In this document: piece by piece, positions 1-13,728 of the stretch
Position numbering within the stretch: the first letter of the stretch is position 1
Layout of the letters: every line of letters begins with the position of its first letter
Source of the DNA: Mesaphorura yosii
Taxonomy: Eukaryota; Arthropoda; Collembola; Poduromorpha; Tullbergiidae
Assembly (NCBI GenBank): GCA_009869945.1
Contig: WIXG01000170.1
Location: 1-64,000 of the forward strand
Direction of reading: 5' to 3'
Length of the DNA stretch: 64,000 nucleotides
Translations under genes and position numbers: made by a program
Notes under the pieces: model-generated
Seen by the model: the letters and a program-made list of their open reading frames with translations, nothing else
Databases searched by the model: none
What the model was told of the DNA's origin: nothing

Positions 1-2063
1 GTCCGCCAGGTTCACCACTCCCATCGCTGTCACGGGGCACAGTTTAATCTGGACCCCGTTCAGCGTTCCCAGCTGCACCGAATCTACCTCAAGCTTGTAT
101 TGCTTCCCCAGCGCCACGGCGAGCCAGCTTAGAGGACTCGTCAGCGCCGGCCGGATGCGTATCTCGAGCGAGGCGGAGACGTCTTGAGGGATTGTGGATC
201 GGCGTGAGGCGAGAGCGATGGTGTAGCCCAGCTCAGGCGATGACGCGAACGTGCGAGTGTGCGCTTGTGTCTGTGCCCCCAGGTTAGGTCCAAGACGGGA
301 TGGTGGCTCTTCCAAAACGGTCAGCTCTTCCAGCACGACTGCGCCTGCAGGTCCAGACTGCAACTGCTGGGCCTGGGCTGGGCCAGCAGCCATCACGAGG
401 GTTGTGTGTGGCACGGATACGATGGTAAGTGTCAGGGCGCTGATGCCTGACGGAATGACGGGAGCCAAGCCATTCCCTGGTGGAGGCGTGAGAGCTAGTG
501 TCAGAGTAAAGTGCTCCCCTGTGAAGAAGGAAAAGGTAACTGCTCAGAGGGCATTCGGGTCTGGATTACGGATTTTCAGTCGATTTGAATACGACATGAA
601 TTATATGAAATCGAAAGGTTGCGTTTTTTCCAGTATTATTTTGACTCACGGCAGTACGGCGCCCTCGTTCCTGTCATGGAGTAGTAGAGCACCGAGTCCT
701 TGACGGGCACCTCCTCCCCGTCGCCCGTCCGCCAATGCTGCTGAGGCACTCCATCCACCGCCCCAAATGCTCGAGGAGAGAGCCGAGGTTTCTTGGCATG
801 AAAGCCCATCCGATTGCAGTTGCCTTGCCCTTCCTCAGCCCGGTTGCAGCTGACGACGCACTCGCCGCGCTCCAACGCCTCGTACGACTCACAGGCGTAC
901 GCCGCAAAGGCGCAGGTGTTGTTGCTTCGAATGGACTCAAGAAAGTACTCCACGGCTCGGATGTGATTGCAGCCAAAGAAACGCCGGAGTCCGTAAAGAA
1001 AGGAGCCCTTCTCCTGCACGATGGCCTGCACCACGCCGTCGTTACAGCCGGGTTGGTCCCGCCCTGCGTTTGGGTAGAAATCGGCGTGGCCGCAGGGCTC
1101 CTGCGTACCGAGCCCTGTAAGTGTCCCCCCGTGCAGGAGTGGGCTCGCGTCCGTGTGAATGACGTCGACGAACAGCGCGTCGCTCGAGTCGAGCCGTGCG
1201 TCGGGCGGGAAGAGTTCAAAATATGGCTGGGCGGGATCCATACCGGAAATGCGGCCCAGGACGTAGCCTCGGGCACGGAGCCACGAGCCGACGACGCCGC
1301 CCATGTGCGCGCCAAGACTGTGTCCGATGAAATGGGCGGCTGAAGTCCGGAGGCCACACAGGTCGTCAAGGAGGCTCATCAGATAGCCCACATAAGCTCC
1401 CACCACCTCAATGTTTGTTGCCGCCTGCGTGTAGGGCGGCTCGGCGCCTTTGCCCCAGTCGATAACGAAGACGTTGGCGGTCGGGTCGTGCGTGAGAAGT
1501 TCACCTACCATTTCGTGCAGCCAGGTGCGGTGGCCGTTCTCCAAGTAGCCGTGAGTGATCCAGAATGACGTGGGTGATGTCAAGGCCGAAGCCGGTGGGG
1601 TCGGGGCGAACGGTGGCTGTGTGCGGTCGGTTGATGGCTGGCCACCGAGGAAGAGTCTTCTGATCGCAGCTTCATCAGGCTCGAGGGGCTGGCAGCGCCT
1701 GTCTGCGCTCACGAAGAGGCACACGCTGGGTCGAATGACGCTGACTTCTTGGGGGAAGAGTTCGAAACCTCGCTGGCGGGGGTACTTCATTCGGATGCAA
1801 CCCAGGACGCCGTAGCATCGAGTGTAATTGAAATTGCCGTTACCCAAGTTGCTGCCACCCAGGTCGCTGCTGAGGCCCAAACTCAGGCTCAGGAGCCCGC
1901 GGGTCGCCACGGACGCGGACACGGAGGGGCCGAGGCCCACACTCGGGCCCAGGCCGCCCGGTCCCGTCCCCGTTCTGTGGTCGCCCGTCTGGAGTGGCAC
2001 TCCCGTGATGTAGAGCAGCGTCTGTAGGAAGGAACCGAGCCGAGTTCCGTTGAAAAACTGCAT
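1..2063 (-). CDS. Pancreatic-type (lipase family) secreted triacylglycerol/phospholipid lipase, 3' end outside the window
   Basis: Two exons are visible: 2063-650 and 518-1, open at the window edge. The donor is GTGAGT at 649 and the acceptor is a pyrimidine-rich CAG at 521-519. The phase-1 join gives an uninterrupted frame of about 644 residues. The protein is an alpha/beta-hydrolase lipase of the pancreatic family. It has an N-terminal CYGVLGC segment like mature pancreatic lipase, the nucleophile elbow GHSLG (Ser about 249), GMDPAQP (Asp about 276) and CNHIR (His about 367), so the catalytic triad is intact. The second exon should be the start of the C-terminal PLAT/beta-sandwich domain, interrupted by a low-complexity Ala/Gln/Pro-rich stretch. 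Residues 1 to about 90 are Gly/Ser/Leu-rich with only a weak signal-peptide-like start. The first ATG is at 2063; the frame is open a little further upstream without an ATG, so a 5' exon could be missing. The substrate cannot be told from sequence. Confidence 0.85.
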
Positions 2064-3477
2064 CGTGTCTTCGTATCCGTGTCGTGTCACATTTGATGTG
2101 GAGCTTCGCTGGGCAGCTCTGCGCTGTCGCTGTACTCTTGCGTCATGTTCTCAGTGCAAACCCAAACTACGGACGGGAAATCTGCGACTGTTGCAGTTTG
2201 TGACCTTCAGTTGACCTCAAAACGGTGTAGTGCCAGTCGCTGCAGTGCAGTGCAGAACACACGATTGATGGACACGTCACCATGCACTCACGCACTCGAG
2301 CCTTGCTTCACTGAAATTCGGGCCAATTCACTGACGATTACTCAAAATCTGCCAAAATTTCCTAACGTTTGTCGACAGCACCAAAAATTGTCACAAAACA
2401 CTCACTTGCCAAAATCTGTAGGATGGCCAGTAAATCGCTGTGAGCGTATATCAGCGTAAATTGTTGGGCCCGAGGCGAGGGGGCCGTGAACTCGACGAGA
2501 GGAAGAGTTGACGACAGGATTCGAGATCTTGAAAAGCAAAAGCAAAAGTGGTGTCATCACAAAAGAATCCAAGCCGAGTCGAGTCAAAAGGTTTCATTGC
2601 AATTCGCTCTGCTTTATTTTTAATTCGTTTACTTTTCCATTTCCATTCGAATCAGGCCGTGCTTTAAAGCGCAGAGCAGCAACACATTCATTTAGGCTGC
2701 ATGCGAAATGCTACGCAAACACAAACGCAAACGCCTGCTGAGTGAGTGTAAAAGTGCGCAGCTCAAAGAAAAAGGTTTTGAACCCTCAATCAAAGAACGA
2801 GGCTTCAACTTCAAAAGGACAAAATTCCTACGCTGCGCTAAAAATGAAAAGAGCACAAGCACAAGATTTGTGCCGTTATCTGAAAAGGTCAGAGGCAATT
2901 CGAATCAGGTTCAAGCTCGGCCGTTCATCTTCACTCCATCGCCGTCGCCGTCGAACGACATGGCGTGGCCGATCCGGGACCTCACTAGATTAGAAGCCTA
3001 ATTTGCAGATTCCAATTCCAGGGTTTGCGCTTGCGCTTACGCAAGCGTGGTTGTTATTGGCATTCTTTGGTGTGGAAGATTTGCATCTCAATCGCATTCC
3101 AAACCTATTCTACTTTAGCTTAATTTATGCAGGTAGTCAATAAATAAGCCCGGCTTATCTTCACTACAAATTACAAATATGGATACTTTGTGAAGTGAAA
3201 AAGCGAAATGCAAAACAAAAGACGGCATGTACGGAGAGGAGGACGATGACGAAGATGAGCTTGTTTTTTGCATTGCACGTGTGAATTGCAAAATTGCGAG
3301 CTGCGGTTTGCGAATTGCGAATTCGTGCGGAACGATCATTAACTTATGGGGCTGTGTCCATGGCCTGGTGTTTTAAGCTGTCTCATTTCGCATCTTTTCG
3401 TGACTCCGATCTTGCCAGTCTTGCCAGATCAGCTCAGTCAGTCTTCAGATCAGTTTCGGTCACGGGCACGCGCAGAC
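2064..3477. other. Intergenic region between divergent lipase and PFKFB genes
   Basis: About 1.4 kb holding the presumed promoters and 5' leaders of the lipase (minus) and PFKFB (plus). No supported coding exon was seen. It contains a CACGTG E-box at 3276-3281, an 8+8 base inverted repeat at 3028-3047, and many degenerate repeats of TTGCGAATTGC type at about 3284-3325. No clear TATA box precedes 3478. Confidence 0.5.
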
Positions 3478-5923
<2,446 letters not shown>

Positions 5924-6570
5924 ACTGAAGCCCAAACTTGTAAATTCGTCCTGTGTAGTCTAACGAAGGTTTTAGGTTCAATTTCTAATTAATATTTCGA
6001 TAAATTTGACTTTGGCTGCTTACAAAGAAAGAGCAGTCTTGCGCCTTTTCATGCAGAGTGAATTAAAGCATTGAGCATTAATTAAAGCACCTTTATTCTA
6101 GAAAGATAAGAATAGAAGCTGAACAACATATACAAATGTAGCAAAACATACCGTAACTGAATATAAAATAAACGCTAAGGATAAAAATCTCGGCTTAAAA
6201 ATTGTATACTGATACTTCGAATGTTAACGAGTAATTAAAGCAGACATTGAAGGTCCGTAAATGCTATTTAAATCAAGTTAAATCAATCTTCTACCATGGT
6301 AAAATTGTTACACACCGATTGTTATAGTTGAATAAATTGATAAATTGGGTTAAATAAAGTTCTCGAGCATAAACTCTATTTCGTCCGAGCATTTCTTAAT
6401 TAACAAAGACAAGATTTCTTCGTGCGTGCGTTGAATACCACAGTAAAATTGCAAACTAGCAGTGCACAGCACTTGTTAAGATGTATAAAAGTATAATATC
6501 TGACTGGAAATTTTTACTTAAGGCTAAACAAGGCATGTTTTCATGGCACTTCATTACGTGACTTAAATCT
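5924..6570. other. Convergent 3' UTR region of PFKFB and the HEATR6-like gene
   Basis: AT-rich spacer between the PFKFB stop (5923) and the stop of the minus-strand HEAT gene (6571). Plus-strand AATAAA signals occur at 6167-6172, 6331-6336 and 6353-6358. A minus-strand AATAAA (TTTATT on plus) is at 6092-6097. If these are used, the two transcripts overlap tail to tail. No coding sequence seen. Confidence 0.5.
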
Positions 6571-9500
6571 TTATGAAATCGTGGTGTCCAAGAGATCGCA
6601 AAGAAGGCCTACCGATTCCAAACGGGCGAATATCTTATCCAACTTGCATAAGTCTCGTAGGTGGTTGTATGCCCTGTCAACCCCTACCAGCTGCTCCGGC
6701 ACCCTTACATCTGCTTTCAGTTTATTAAACAGTAGAACGAGCGTATCCGAGTGCTCCAGTATGAATTCGTTGAGTGGCAGAAAGTCTTCCATTTCCATCA
6801 GACTGATAAAATGTGTTATGCATTGACCGACCTGCAATGGAGTTTTTAATCAATACAAAGCGTCAAAACTTGTTAGGAAGTCCAAGATAAAAGCAGCATT
6901 AACATACGCGGTACTGCAATTCTTCAGATCTCAGCTCAGAGCCTTCACTCTTCTCGGATGGCTTCAGCCTGGATGGCGGCGGCTCTTCAATCACCCTCAC
7001 AAGACTCTCCCACAGATGTTTTATTAAGCTTCCATAGTGCGTGCGACTCGAAAGTTGCTGCAGAGCCATCAAGCAATGGCCTTGTTCCTTGTAGCTTTCA
7101 GACTTCAGAATGCAAGTCGTGAGTGCAGTGAGAATTTCGGGCTAGATTGGAGATTAGTAATTTGATATTGATTATTGAGAAGGAACTGCAACGTGAATTG
7201 GTGAATTAGATCTTAGATTATACTTACAAAATACTGCTTGTACCCGAACTCGGCGAGAGCGGAATTCTTGAAAAGATTGCCCAGTGCACAACATGCGTTC
7301 CATCTCGCCTGTAATTCGATAGAATCAAATGACTGGAATTTTTAAGTCGGTGATTTCAGAAACTCACCTTAAAATTTTTTCCTTTGCCTATTTGTTTGGT
7401 TAGCAGCTGAATTGCTTCCTTTAAGAATTCCACAAACGGATCCTTTGAAAAGTACGATGTGGGCGCCCAATGAAAGATGTTGCCCAAGGCCCGATATCCA
7501 TTGTGTAGTGACTACAATTTCCAAGCAAGATTTAAATTTAGGATCAAAGTCAAACCATATAATTCAAAATGAAATGAAAATACTTTAGGACTCTGCATGC
7601 ACTTTTGCACGAGTGCTCGCAGCCTGGGTAGGAAATCTTCTGGGCCGCCAACGTTTATTAGCACGCCCTGATAATGCGTGGCCAGTACCCCCGTAAAGTT
7701 CCCGAACCCCCAGCCATAAACGGCGCCGCATTCCAAGTCTTTTATGTCGAAATTACGCTCGATTATGTCAAAAGCATGGAGAAGAAACAGCCCATCAGCC
7801 TGGGCGACGTCATCAAACTCGAGAAATATCCCGAGACACCTTCCAGCTTTGATTCTTATTGCCACATTGTCACTTTTCGCGTAAATAAGAAAATTATCGA
7901 GGCACATCTGCTGAGTTTCATCCTGAAAGTATACTGGGGTTATTATTGTTATTGCGCCAACAATGGGTATTGAAGCCATAATTACTTACGGAAAGTTGAC
8001 TGAACATATGACTGGTGATTGAAGCGAGACAGTCAAATGTTCCTTGAGCGATGAACAAACTGTTGCAATTAATCAGATCATTTGACATTGCCACGAAACG
8101 CTCAAAATTTTCAATCACTGTGAACACGAGATCCTTATTCTCATCAGTTGCTGTAATACAATTCAAAATACATGTCAATATCAAACGCAAACTCTTGCTT
8201 CTACAGGCAAAGATGCCGAAAGCGGATCATCTTTCATACCCGGCCACATTCTGCGCCCAATTGAGTGCATGATCGCCTCGAAGAATTGCAAACTCTGTCG
8301 AAATACGTACAAGTACGGATGGTAATAATCGGTTTTTGCGATAACCCCTTCGGTAAACTTCATCGCTTGATTGTAGCATCTGACGAGTTTTCCAATTTTA
8401 TCGACGGCATATATATAAGACTTGCAAAAGTCAGTCACTTGATGAATACCACCGGGGACGGTCGTGATCGCTTTACCGCGGTTTTGAATTCTAAAAATCA
8501 GAAACCCAGGCAATTAAATTAAATTCTACACCGAGGAAGAATTTCGCCGTTTTCAAGAATTCAACTTACAAACTTGATTCATACCAATTGCACTTTGTGA
8601 GGAGTTCAAGAATGAGATTCATGGTAGGAACGATGACCAGTCGGAATTCAGTAACATATTTTTCCGCGAGTATTGTGAGGAATTCCAATTCTGTGATTGG
8701 ACCCACGGATTTTAGGCACGGAGGAATTTTCTCCAAAGTGCTCATGAAAGTGGTCACTATGTCCATCGAAGATTCAACAAATTGCGTCGTTAGAAGATTC
8801 TTGACAAATACGCGGGAGTGCGCTGAATCTTCTCTTATTATCTCTAGGACAATGTCCATTACCATGTCGCGGTCATCTGAAGCGGACGGTGGCACTTAAG
8901 CAAAAAAATACATACGCACGTAAGCATACTGGACAATTCTTGGAAATTCTTAAGCTGATTCTCTTACGATTCTCGATTAATCCCGAAACGGCGGAGGTCA
9001 GTCGCTCAAAGAACATGCCACTCATTTTCGGCATTGGGGTCACATTCAACGTGGTGATAAGTGCCTGCTGAACCTACAATAGAACTAAATCAGTGATTTC
9101 TTTGTGTAGTGGAGGTGGACGACGCTCGTCGAAATGTTTACCATATCGATGAAGAGTACATGCTTGCGATTTTGATGTAACTTAATCAAGCAGAGTATCA
9201 ATTCTTCCAAAGAGGAGGCCATGACCTGTGACGACGACAGGTAACACCTGGATCTGCAATTTCAATGAGATTGTAAAAATTAAGGACAGAGCTAAGGAAA
9301 TCATTGAAATACCCAGCTGGCGAGGTCTCAGCATGAATCAACGTGTTCCTGGATTCCGTCACTAGCAAATTTACAAGTTTCAGCAGGAGGCACTGATCCA
9401 CGATGCCGCCTCCACAAATAAGTGCAGCTGCATCCGGGTGTAAAAGATCCAAGAAGTGGAATTGTGGAGGGTAGTCATTTATAAGGACGGATCGATACAG

Positions 9501-10092
9501 GCAGAATGCGTCCTTCCCTTTTATAGCCTGAAAGATCAAACGCCAGTTCACTAATTAGCGATAACCTTTATTTGAAATGACACTTGATTTAAAGACCGCA
9601 ACCTACCATTGCCAATGCAAATAGGAGCTCCACCCCAATACTGCTGACTGGGCAGATCATCTTTGGTGGTTTCTTCACCTACTCAGTCATAAAAAGAACG
9701 AGTGACCGAGTAAAGCAAGTTATTTTGGACTTGGTCATGCATTAATTTTTAATGCAAAATGTGAACCTTACTTCTAAACTTTGCAAGGTGTGCCTGGTCT
9801 TCTCTTGTGCAAGTTTCATCAGTGGTTCTTTTAGGTCAAACTTGAACATGCACAGCTTCACATTGCTTACTAACTGCTCTACGACTGAGCTCCATTTCAG
9901 ACCCGGTATCTTGTACACTGCAAAGAATCCCCTTTCCAAGATTTTCGCACATGAGCGCGAATCAGTTCGATCCGTCGAAGGGGTGTCGGAAGATGTGGCC
10001 ATGTAAGCGAGTTCAACAGCGACGGCTTCGAGAATCTTTTCACATTTGATCTGCTGAGCGCTAGAAGAGGAACTCTGGCCTGAAGCAGCCAT
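6571..10092 (-). CDS. HEAT-repeat protein, HEATR6-like in its C-terminal third
   Basis: Thirteen exons in phase give 873 residues: 10092-9772, 9678-9607, 9527-9313, 9253-9142, 9073-8968, 8894-8570, 8490-8240, 8150-7990, 7922-7584, 7511-7368, 7308-7228, 7141-6908, 6831-6571. Introns are about 60-150 bases. Residues about 522-709 match the helical-repeat register of human HEATR6 as I recall it: IRIKAGRCLGIFL, then GFGNFTGVL, then GYRALGNIFH, then ARWNACCALGNLFKN. The last block corresponds to the vertebrate VRWNACYAMGNMFKN. The N-terminal 500 residues are alpha-helical and Leu/Ile-rich but not recognisable to me. The protein is shorter than human HEATR6 (about 1,180 residues). Its exons are more AT-rich than those of the neighbouring lipase and PFKFB genes. 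The molecular role of HEATR6 is poorly defined, so no function is assigned. The start is ATG 10092. Least certain junctions are the GTATTT donor at 9312 and the GTATGA donor at 8239, both chosen by phase. Confidence 0.7.
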
Positions 10093-13000
10093 GCTGAACA
10101 GAATTGGCAATTGTCTTGTCTACCACGATTCAGTTAACAGTTAACTGATTATCTACTAATTAAATGTCATCTGGATAGCGTAAGATTCAAGTCTTCGTGC
10201 GTAAGTCATAAATAAACTACAATTAAAGCCAAGAAAATGGTTGACGTTTAATCACGATTTGATACCACTAACTATTCCACAAGAGTAAGAGTTTCAGTTC
10301 AAGTCAAGATTCGATTCTTTACGCGCGTTTATTGCACGAGGTCTCTCTCAATTGAGGCCGGTTGGTTGAGATGGGTGAGTTGATGAGTGCTTTTTTGTAT
10401 CTCCTGCACTCTGTGTTGGGGCACCGGATCCGACTTATGGTTTCAGTTTACGGACATTCATCTCCAAGTCGTAATTTAGAAATTAGGAAATTACGGCTCA
10501 TATTTGCATTCGTATCAAAATTTTCATATGCCATTTCTGTGAAAAATGGAAACTGCAAACTGCTTGATCACTGCCATAAGATGCAACGTGAAGTTTTTAC
10601 AATTTGGAAAGCATCAACCCGAATCCGGTTATATAAACGGCATGTGAGCCTATGTGTCAGAGTCCAAGGTGGCGTCACGTAGGCACTTTCATACATGTGC
10701 AGGATTTGCAGTTTGCAGTATTTTCACAGTGGACCTCGACCCCGGCTGTCTCAAGTTGTTTATTATTCTCAATTCAACTTAGTTTGCATTTTGCAGACTT
10801 GTCACTGAAAAACAAATTTTATTGCTCCCGTGTCAGTTTCAGCTTTTGCTTTCATCTTTGCTCCCTGTTCCGGCCTTGCCTTTGCCTTGAATGTGTTTTT
10901 GTACACGCACACGCCCTGCCTAATTTTGAGACAATACGACCGACGTGACCCAGTACAGGTGTTCTACTGCCAATTGTTAATTGAAGCATGTGCGACCCCA
11001 CTGAATGCACTCAGCAAACTCAGCATCCACAACTTCGCGTGAGTGTTCACAGTTCATGAAAACCGGAACCTTGATTTGGTTCGGCAGAGCAGCAGCAGCA
11101 GGATTTGAGATTATAAAGCCCTGCACTGCACTGCACCGCTGCACGGGAACGGCGACGGCGACGTGGGTGAACATTCGGACTTTCGATCGGAGACCTTGAA
11201 TTTATTCTTGGACAAGGCAAACGCAAATACAAATGCATAACACTTGAACGCCAAACCTAAGCAAGAGTAGACAGTGGCATTGTTTAGTCTGGCATTGCAA
11301 AATATCGTACCCGGAGAATGCACTCGAGTTGTCTTGTCTCTCGTTTGCTCGCGAGCCACTCGCAAAAATTGGCAGATGACAACTCGTTACGTCGTCGTCG
11401 TGAATGGCAAATTCCTGAATTCGCGAGAGCGAATTTTTCGTCTCGTTAGACAGATCGACGGCGACAACGGGCAAATCGGAAAATCTCGGGATGGTGCGAT
11501 GCTCGAGTCGATTCTGTTTTCTATTGCATCATGCGTCATGTACCAAGGCAAATTTCAACGGCAGCCAAAGTCGCGGCTGCACTCTCACATGCCATGCCGT
11601 TGACGTTTCATTATGCCAATTGTGATTGCGATTTTCGAATTACGTAATCGGTCGCCGCATTACGTAAAACATCAGACCAGACGAGCTCGGGCCTCAAACT
11701 GCTCAAACCTGAAACCATTCTCATACGATGCAAGCATACTGCAGGTGACCGTTTTTCACTCGAGAAAAGATCAGACGGGATCACGGATCATATTTCGAAG
11801 AGCCTGGCACACACGTAAGGCAATGCTAACACGCGCTGTATAAATCGAGCAGCCCTTTGGCCATCATTTCATATCTGGTTCGCCATGTTTTGCTACTCCA
11901 AGAAAAAGAAACCGGCTTCTTCAATTTCCTCGCTAATTGATTGACTTCCTGCAGTCTCTCAACTTAATTCGTTTCTTCTCTCGACCATACGCGGACCAAA
12001 ATCATCGGACAATTCGCCAATTCACGATTGGGGCAAAAACATGAGCGTAAGATTTTCAGGCGTTGGCAATTTTACCTGTCCAACTTTAATTGAGACGTAA
12101 ATTAACAGTAAGTAGCAATAGCTGCCTTCTAAATACGTGCATGCACTCTTACATGAGCATTTAGTTTAGTTTGTACAGAATTAAGTTTATCTGCTGACTT
12201 GAGTCGTCGAGTACTACTTGGCTTTGTGCACCAGCGGCGAGTTGGACGCGATGCGTTGTGATGTTTCTGCGATGTGATGATAGCACTGCGAAAGAGAAGA
12301 TCCTATTACGCAATTCAGCTATTCAGCAAGCAACAGCCGTAGCCGTCGTCGTTTGGGTTGTACTCGACTCGAACTGGTTGAGGGACAAATCTGCAGGGTA
12401 GTAGCATAGAACCAAGCTTTATGCTTTTGAATTGGATTCCCATGAATCTCGTGGGTCGTCGCGTATAATTATATGTATAGTAAAGTGAAGAGCCACGACA
12501 GTGCAGGCAGGCAGGCAAAGCAAAGTTGTTACAAAATGTAGAATAGTAAGCATGCTTCATTACGAGTTTGAAGGTCGAAATAGTTGGACGGGCTCACTCT
12601 GCTTTAGCTTTACTACTACGGCAGCAAATCTTTGCTTTACTGCGTTATAATTAACGGCTGCAATTACATTTACGTGTAATAAAAGTGAACTGGATCGTCG
12701 AATGCTACGACGCAGCAGACAGACGCAGAAATCGCGTATCGCGCCGCGCCAGAGCCCAGAGCAGGCCAGCAGCTGAGAGATGTACGAAATTCGAACAAGT
12801 GCATCACAGCCACAGCGCCCGTGACGAGTGCAACAATCAATACAACACACAAGTGCAACTACCTAGGAGAGGCCCAACCAAGTAAGTAATCAAATCGGGC
12901 GCACACTCAAAAGGGAAAATTGGGGTGAAAGTTGATTGACTGAGTGCGGCAAGGATCTCTGCATGGCGGCTCTGCAATGTGCGCTCTCCTGACCCCGATT

Positions 13001-13728
13001 GGCTCAGACCCCAACTCTGGAGTGGAGGCGGCTTCAGGGCCCAGGTACAAAGACGCTGAGCCAGGAAACAATAACCTCCGTCCTTTGCGGCACCGCAGCG
13101 CTCGTGAGAACAATTATACCGTAAAATTAATGCGCTTGTTGATCGCTGATGCACTGCCTTCGATGCGATGCTCGCCGCCTGGAGCACCTGAGCATGTGGT
13201 CCTGGAGACTATAAATTCAGAGATTTTGGAGAAATGAGCCCAAATTTGATTCTCAAGGCTGAGCTTCCTCTTTGGTTTGCTTTGCAGGTCAGAGAATTCA
13301 GAAACCGCAGAGTCGCAGCAGGCCAAGCACTGATGAGACCAAGAATTGGTTGCTGGACAGCCGAATCGCATTAAGCCAAGTGCAGAACTTTTGGTGCTGT
13401 GTAAGTTTCCAAGTGCTACAAGTGATCAACGAATGTGATACTGAAAATACTGATTGGGCGCAAACCAAGCCAACAGACTTCATGTTCATCTGCTTAAGTT
13501 TAACGTCCACTTCGATTTTGAGCAGTGAAGGCGCTCGTGCTGAAGACGACGGAAACGGACGGCGAGAGACCAAAGACTGGTACAGCTTCAACCCCTTCAG
13601 CTTGTCTTACGACTACTACTACGTCTGTGCGACACAAAGGCGTCAGCGTCAGGCTTCCTAACTGGTCGCAATCAACTTAGAACAAACTGGCAGAACGCTT
13701 CCAGTCGAGTGACGACCCACCCGACAAC
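10093..13728. other. Divergent intergenic region and putative 5' leader of Mondo
   Basis: About 3.6 kb between the HEAT gene (minus) and the Mondo start codon (plus). No coding exon supported. It contains simple repeats such as CTGCACTGCACTGCACC at about 11120 and GGCAGGCAGGCA at about 12505. Three signals suggest spliced Mondo 5' UTR exons: a GTAAGTAAT donor at 12882; an exon 13288-13400 bounded by TTTGCAG and GTAAGTTTCC; and an acceptor GAGCAG ending at 13525, leading into the exon with the ATG. These are splice-site calls only. Confidence 0.35.

Noticed and set aside
735..1343. 202-codon plus-strand reading frame opposite the lipase
   Set aside because: Mirror of a GC-rich coding exon; no motif, and the minus strand encodes an intact lipase with its catalytic triad.
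9198..9312. Continuous reading of the HEAT gene exon through 9312 to a stop
   Set aside because: Needs a frameshift to reach the next exon; a 59-base intron from GTATTT at 9312 to GCAG at 9254 restores phase and continues the protein.
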